From a bacterium (GTDB lineage: Bacteria > Patescibacteriota > Minisyncoccia > Phycocordibacterales > GCA-002787175): a DNA stretch of 6,348 nt. The notes under the pieces were generated by a model. That model saw only the letters and a list, made by a program, of their open reading frames with translations, was not told the DNA's origin and ran no database searches. The translations under genes and the position numbers were made by a program. Numbering within the stretch: the first letter of the stretch is position 1; every line of letters begins with the position of its first letter. The DNA lies in contig JAUYJM010000058.1 of the NCBI GenBank assembly GCA_030689285.1, forward strand, positions 1-6,348, read 5' to 3'. This document shows, in pieces, positions 5,645-6,348 of the stretch.

Positions 5645-5672
5645 ATTATACGGCAGTCCGTAAAGGACACAA
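5645..5672 (-). promoter_or_regulatory. Predicted promoter of the small membrane protein and prepilin paralogue 2
   Basis: A perfect -10 TATAAT (5645-5650) lies six bases before the ATG at 5638, with a weak -35 TTGTGT (5667-5672, 3 of 6) at 16 bases. The GACTGCCGT box (5650-5658) overlaps the edge of the -10 box and is shared with the AI-2E promoter. The spacing predicts a leaderless mRNA, probably covering the overlapping prepilin as well. Confidence 0.55.
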
Positions 5673-5757
5673 CCACGGAGACGGGGTAACATTCTTCTAA
5701 ACAATGTGGTTTTGGCCACACTTCCGTAATTGGTAATGGGGACAAGAAAAATATTTT

Positions 5758-5819
5758 TAAATTCTCCCCGCATTCTTCCCCGACAGCTTTGCTGTCTGTG
5801 AAGAATGCGATGGAATTTA
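5758..5819. repeat. Nested 62-base hairpin
   Basis: Three nested stems share one axis: TAAATTC/GAATTTA (5758-5764 and 5813-5819), GCATTCTTC/GAAGAATGC (5770-5778 and 5800-5808), and GACAGC/GCTGTC (5782-5787 and 5791-5796) with a TTT loop. That gives 22 paired positions interrupted by small internal loops. In the minus direction an A/T-rich stretch with TTTTTCTT follows, so it could help end transcription. It may equally be a structured RNA or REP-like repeat. Confidence 0.65.
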
Positions 5820-5845
5820 GGAAGAGACCCTCTATAAAGAAAAGA

Positions 5846-5869
5846 AGCGGTTTGCTTTCGCAAACCGCT
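5846..5869 (-). terminator. Intrinsic terminator with GAAA loop
   Basis: AGCGGTTTGC and GCAAACCGCT form a perfect 10-bp stem. In the minus direction the loop is GAAA, a GNRA-type tetraloop, and the stem is followed by TCTTTTCTTTAT. This is the strongest terminator in the window. It lies about 275 bases after the stop of the right-hand pilin gene, so either that transcript has a long 3' end or a separate noncoding RNA ends here. Confidence 0.75.
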
Positions 5870-5886
5870 CCTGCAGGCAGAATTTC

Positions 5887-5899
5887 TGGAGGTTGGACA
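5887..5899 (+). repeat. 13-bp motif TGGAGGTTGGACA, copy 2
   Basis: Identical to 4088-4100 and in the same orientation, with A/T-rich flanks that can pair weakly around it. Here it lies 21 bases before copy B of the dispersed repeat, whereas copy 1 lies more than 100 bases after copy A. The two motifs are therefore linked, but not in a fixed order. Confidence 0.5.
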
Positions 5900-5920
5900 T
5901 CTAAATTTCGCTACTTCTAA

Positions 5921-6007
5921 AGACAACTCTGTAAATATGCCACGGTCGCGGACTATTTACAGAAGTTGTTTGATATTAATAAGGGAAGAGGGGTAATGGG
6001 TAAGCCG
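5921..6007 (+). repeat. Dispersed hairpin repeat, copy B
   Basis: Partner of 3894-3974. The hairpin is better preserved here: ACAACT-CTGTAAATA (5924-5937) pairs with TATTTACAG-A-AGTTGT (5954-5969) with one bulged base, and the loop region CCACGGTCGCGG is itself partly self-complementary. The tail AAGGGAAGAGGGG, ending GGTAAGCCG, is like copy A with a six-base difference in between. As codons it reads ATVADYLQKLFDINKG and so on, ending in a stop right after GKP. The upstream frame is closed by a TAA, so it is not an intact gene. Confidence 0.65.
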
Positions 6008-6030
6008 TAAAAAGGTACCTGACCTGAAAT

Positions 6031-6060
6031 ATAAAATGCAGACGGTCGTCTTCATTTTAT
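6031..6060 (-). terminator. 30-base near-perfect palindrome, possible terminator of the right-hand pilin gene
   Basis: ATAAAATGCAGACG (6031-6044) pairs with CGTCTTCATTTTAT (6047-6060) at 13 of 14 positions with a two-base GT centre. In the minus direction the stem ends in ATTTTAT followed by ATTTC, which gives a modest U-rich tail. It lies about 85 bases after the pilin stop codon. The two-base loop is small, so the real hairpin would open a pair or two. Termination is inferred; the palindrome itself is clear. Confidence 0.5.
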
Positions 6061-6142
6061 GGACGGAACAGAAAAGTAGAGAAGAGAAAAAAAACAATGT
6101 GGCTGTCCCCATTATTTCCATTATTCACTTTCTACTTTTATT

Positions 6143-6348
6143 TCACCATCCGCTACAAGTTCCAACTCCAACGCAGTAGCCCTTGTTGGAATCCTGACAA
6201 AAGATGTAACTTCCATCCAAGTCGCTTTCTAAAGCACTGTGATTTGTTTCAAGAAGGGCGGCAATGCGATAGCTCTGTCCGGCGGAATCACAACCCACTG
6301 GAAGTACGGGGCGATAGGTTTTGTCATCTGCAAGCGGGTCTGAAGTGC
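6143..6348 (-). CDS. Type IV pilin-like protein, C-terminal part (start beyond the window)
   Basis: The last 67 residues of a protein that runs in from the right edge. The fragment contains DPLADDKTYRPVLPVGCDSA, then GQSYRIAALLETNHSALESD, DGSYIFCQDS, and ends GYCVGVGTCSGW before TGA. The DP-x-x-D-x-x-Y start, the YRIAALLE strand and four cysteines (19, 50, 58 and 64 of the fragment) resemble the globular end of type IV pilin or pseudopilin proteins that I associate with CPR bacteria. Its position next to two clear prepilins supports this. The N-terminal leader that would prove it is outside the window. It differs clearly from the other two pilins and is not a recent copy. An alternative is another secreted disulfide-rich protein. 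Confidence 0.65.
   Translation of the reverse strand, partial: TSDPLADDKTYRPVLPVGCDSAGQSYRIAALLETNHSALESDLDGSYIFCQDSNKGYCVGVGTCSGW

Larger units (their letters stand above)
5639..6142. other. 504-base noncoding stretch rich in hairpins
   Basis: In the direction of transcription it holds: a near-perfect palindrome (6031-6060), copy B of the dispersed repeat (5921-6007), the 13-bp motif (5887-5899), an intrinsic terminator (5846-5869), a nested hairpin (5758-5819), a short TGTGG/CCACA hairpin (about 5704-5720) and the promoter of the small membrane gene. A pairing of 6072-6080 with 6131-6139 is also possible. No coding frame on either strand is convincing. The order of hairpins and terminator could fit a small RNA around 5846-6010. 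Confidence 0.6.

Noticed and set aside
5639..5926. N-terminal extension of the small membrane protein to 5926
   Set aside because: The stretch reads through a terminator and a nested hairpin, is rich in Arg, Ser and Cys without protein-like order, and a TATAAT sits directly before the ATG at 5638.
1..6348. CRISPR array, tRNA or rRNA genes
   Set aside because: No regularly spaced direct repeats, cloverleaf with CCA-type acceptor, or rRNA signature was seen on either strand by eye.
1..6348. UGA recoded as glycine or tryptophan (as in some CPR lineages)
   Set aside because: The orphan gene and the right-hand pilin end at TGA at sensible places, the conserved Trp and Gly positions use ordinary codons, and no conserved gene needs an in-frame TGA.

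Overview
The window looks like part of a chromosome from a Candidate Phyla Radiation (Patescibacteria, Parcubacteria-like) bacterium. The main reasons are the prepilins, whose N-termini (FTLIELLVVIAIIGLLSSVV, followed by LASLNSAR and a DAKR-type segment) are typical of that group as I know it, and the compact methionyl-tRNA synthetase with its GHEAF-type zinc region. Genes are mostly without Shine-Dalgarno sequences, and several have a -10 box only a few bases before the start codon. The standard bacterial code fits: TGA is used as a stop and is not needed in frame. The lineage is inferred from protein features only; no rRNA or tRNA gene is present.

All supported genes lie on the minus strand, so transcription runs from high to low coordinates. 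In that order they are: the 3' end of a cysteine-containing type IV pilin-like gene (6143-6348); about 500 bases of noncoding DNA rich in hairpins (5639-6142); a small single-pass membrane protein (5408-5638) whose 3' end overlaps a prepilin gene (4837-5427); a second, closely related prepilin (4127-4687); about 325 noncoding bases with a repeat shared with the 5.9-6.0 kb region (3802-4126); a 149-residue orphan with its own promoter and terminator (3352-3801); an M16 zinc peptidase (1953-3224); a 162-bp imperfect palindrome (1790-1951); an AI-2E family membrane transporter (595-1725); and the start of metG (1-546).

The right half (about 4.1-6.3 kb) is a pilin locus. It probably supplies subunits to a type IV pilus, although no assembly ATPase, platform protein or prepilin peptidase is in view. 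The two complete prepilins share a 188-bp block with only two differences, set in clearly more diverged flanks. This suggests recombination or gene conversion between paralogues. The left half (0-3.8 kb) is ordinary housekeeping and membrane-associated content, separated by individual promoters and palindromes.

The most unusual content is noncoding: a MITE-like long palindrome, a dispersed hairpin repeat with a conserved tail around the pilin genes, a twice-occurring 13-bp motif resembling a transposon end, hairpins inside the leader-coding part of one prepilin, and a cluster of hairpins including a good intrinsic terminator. I see no CRISPR array, defence system or complete transposase.
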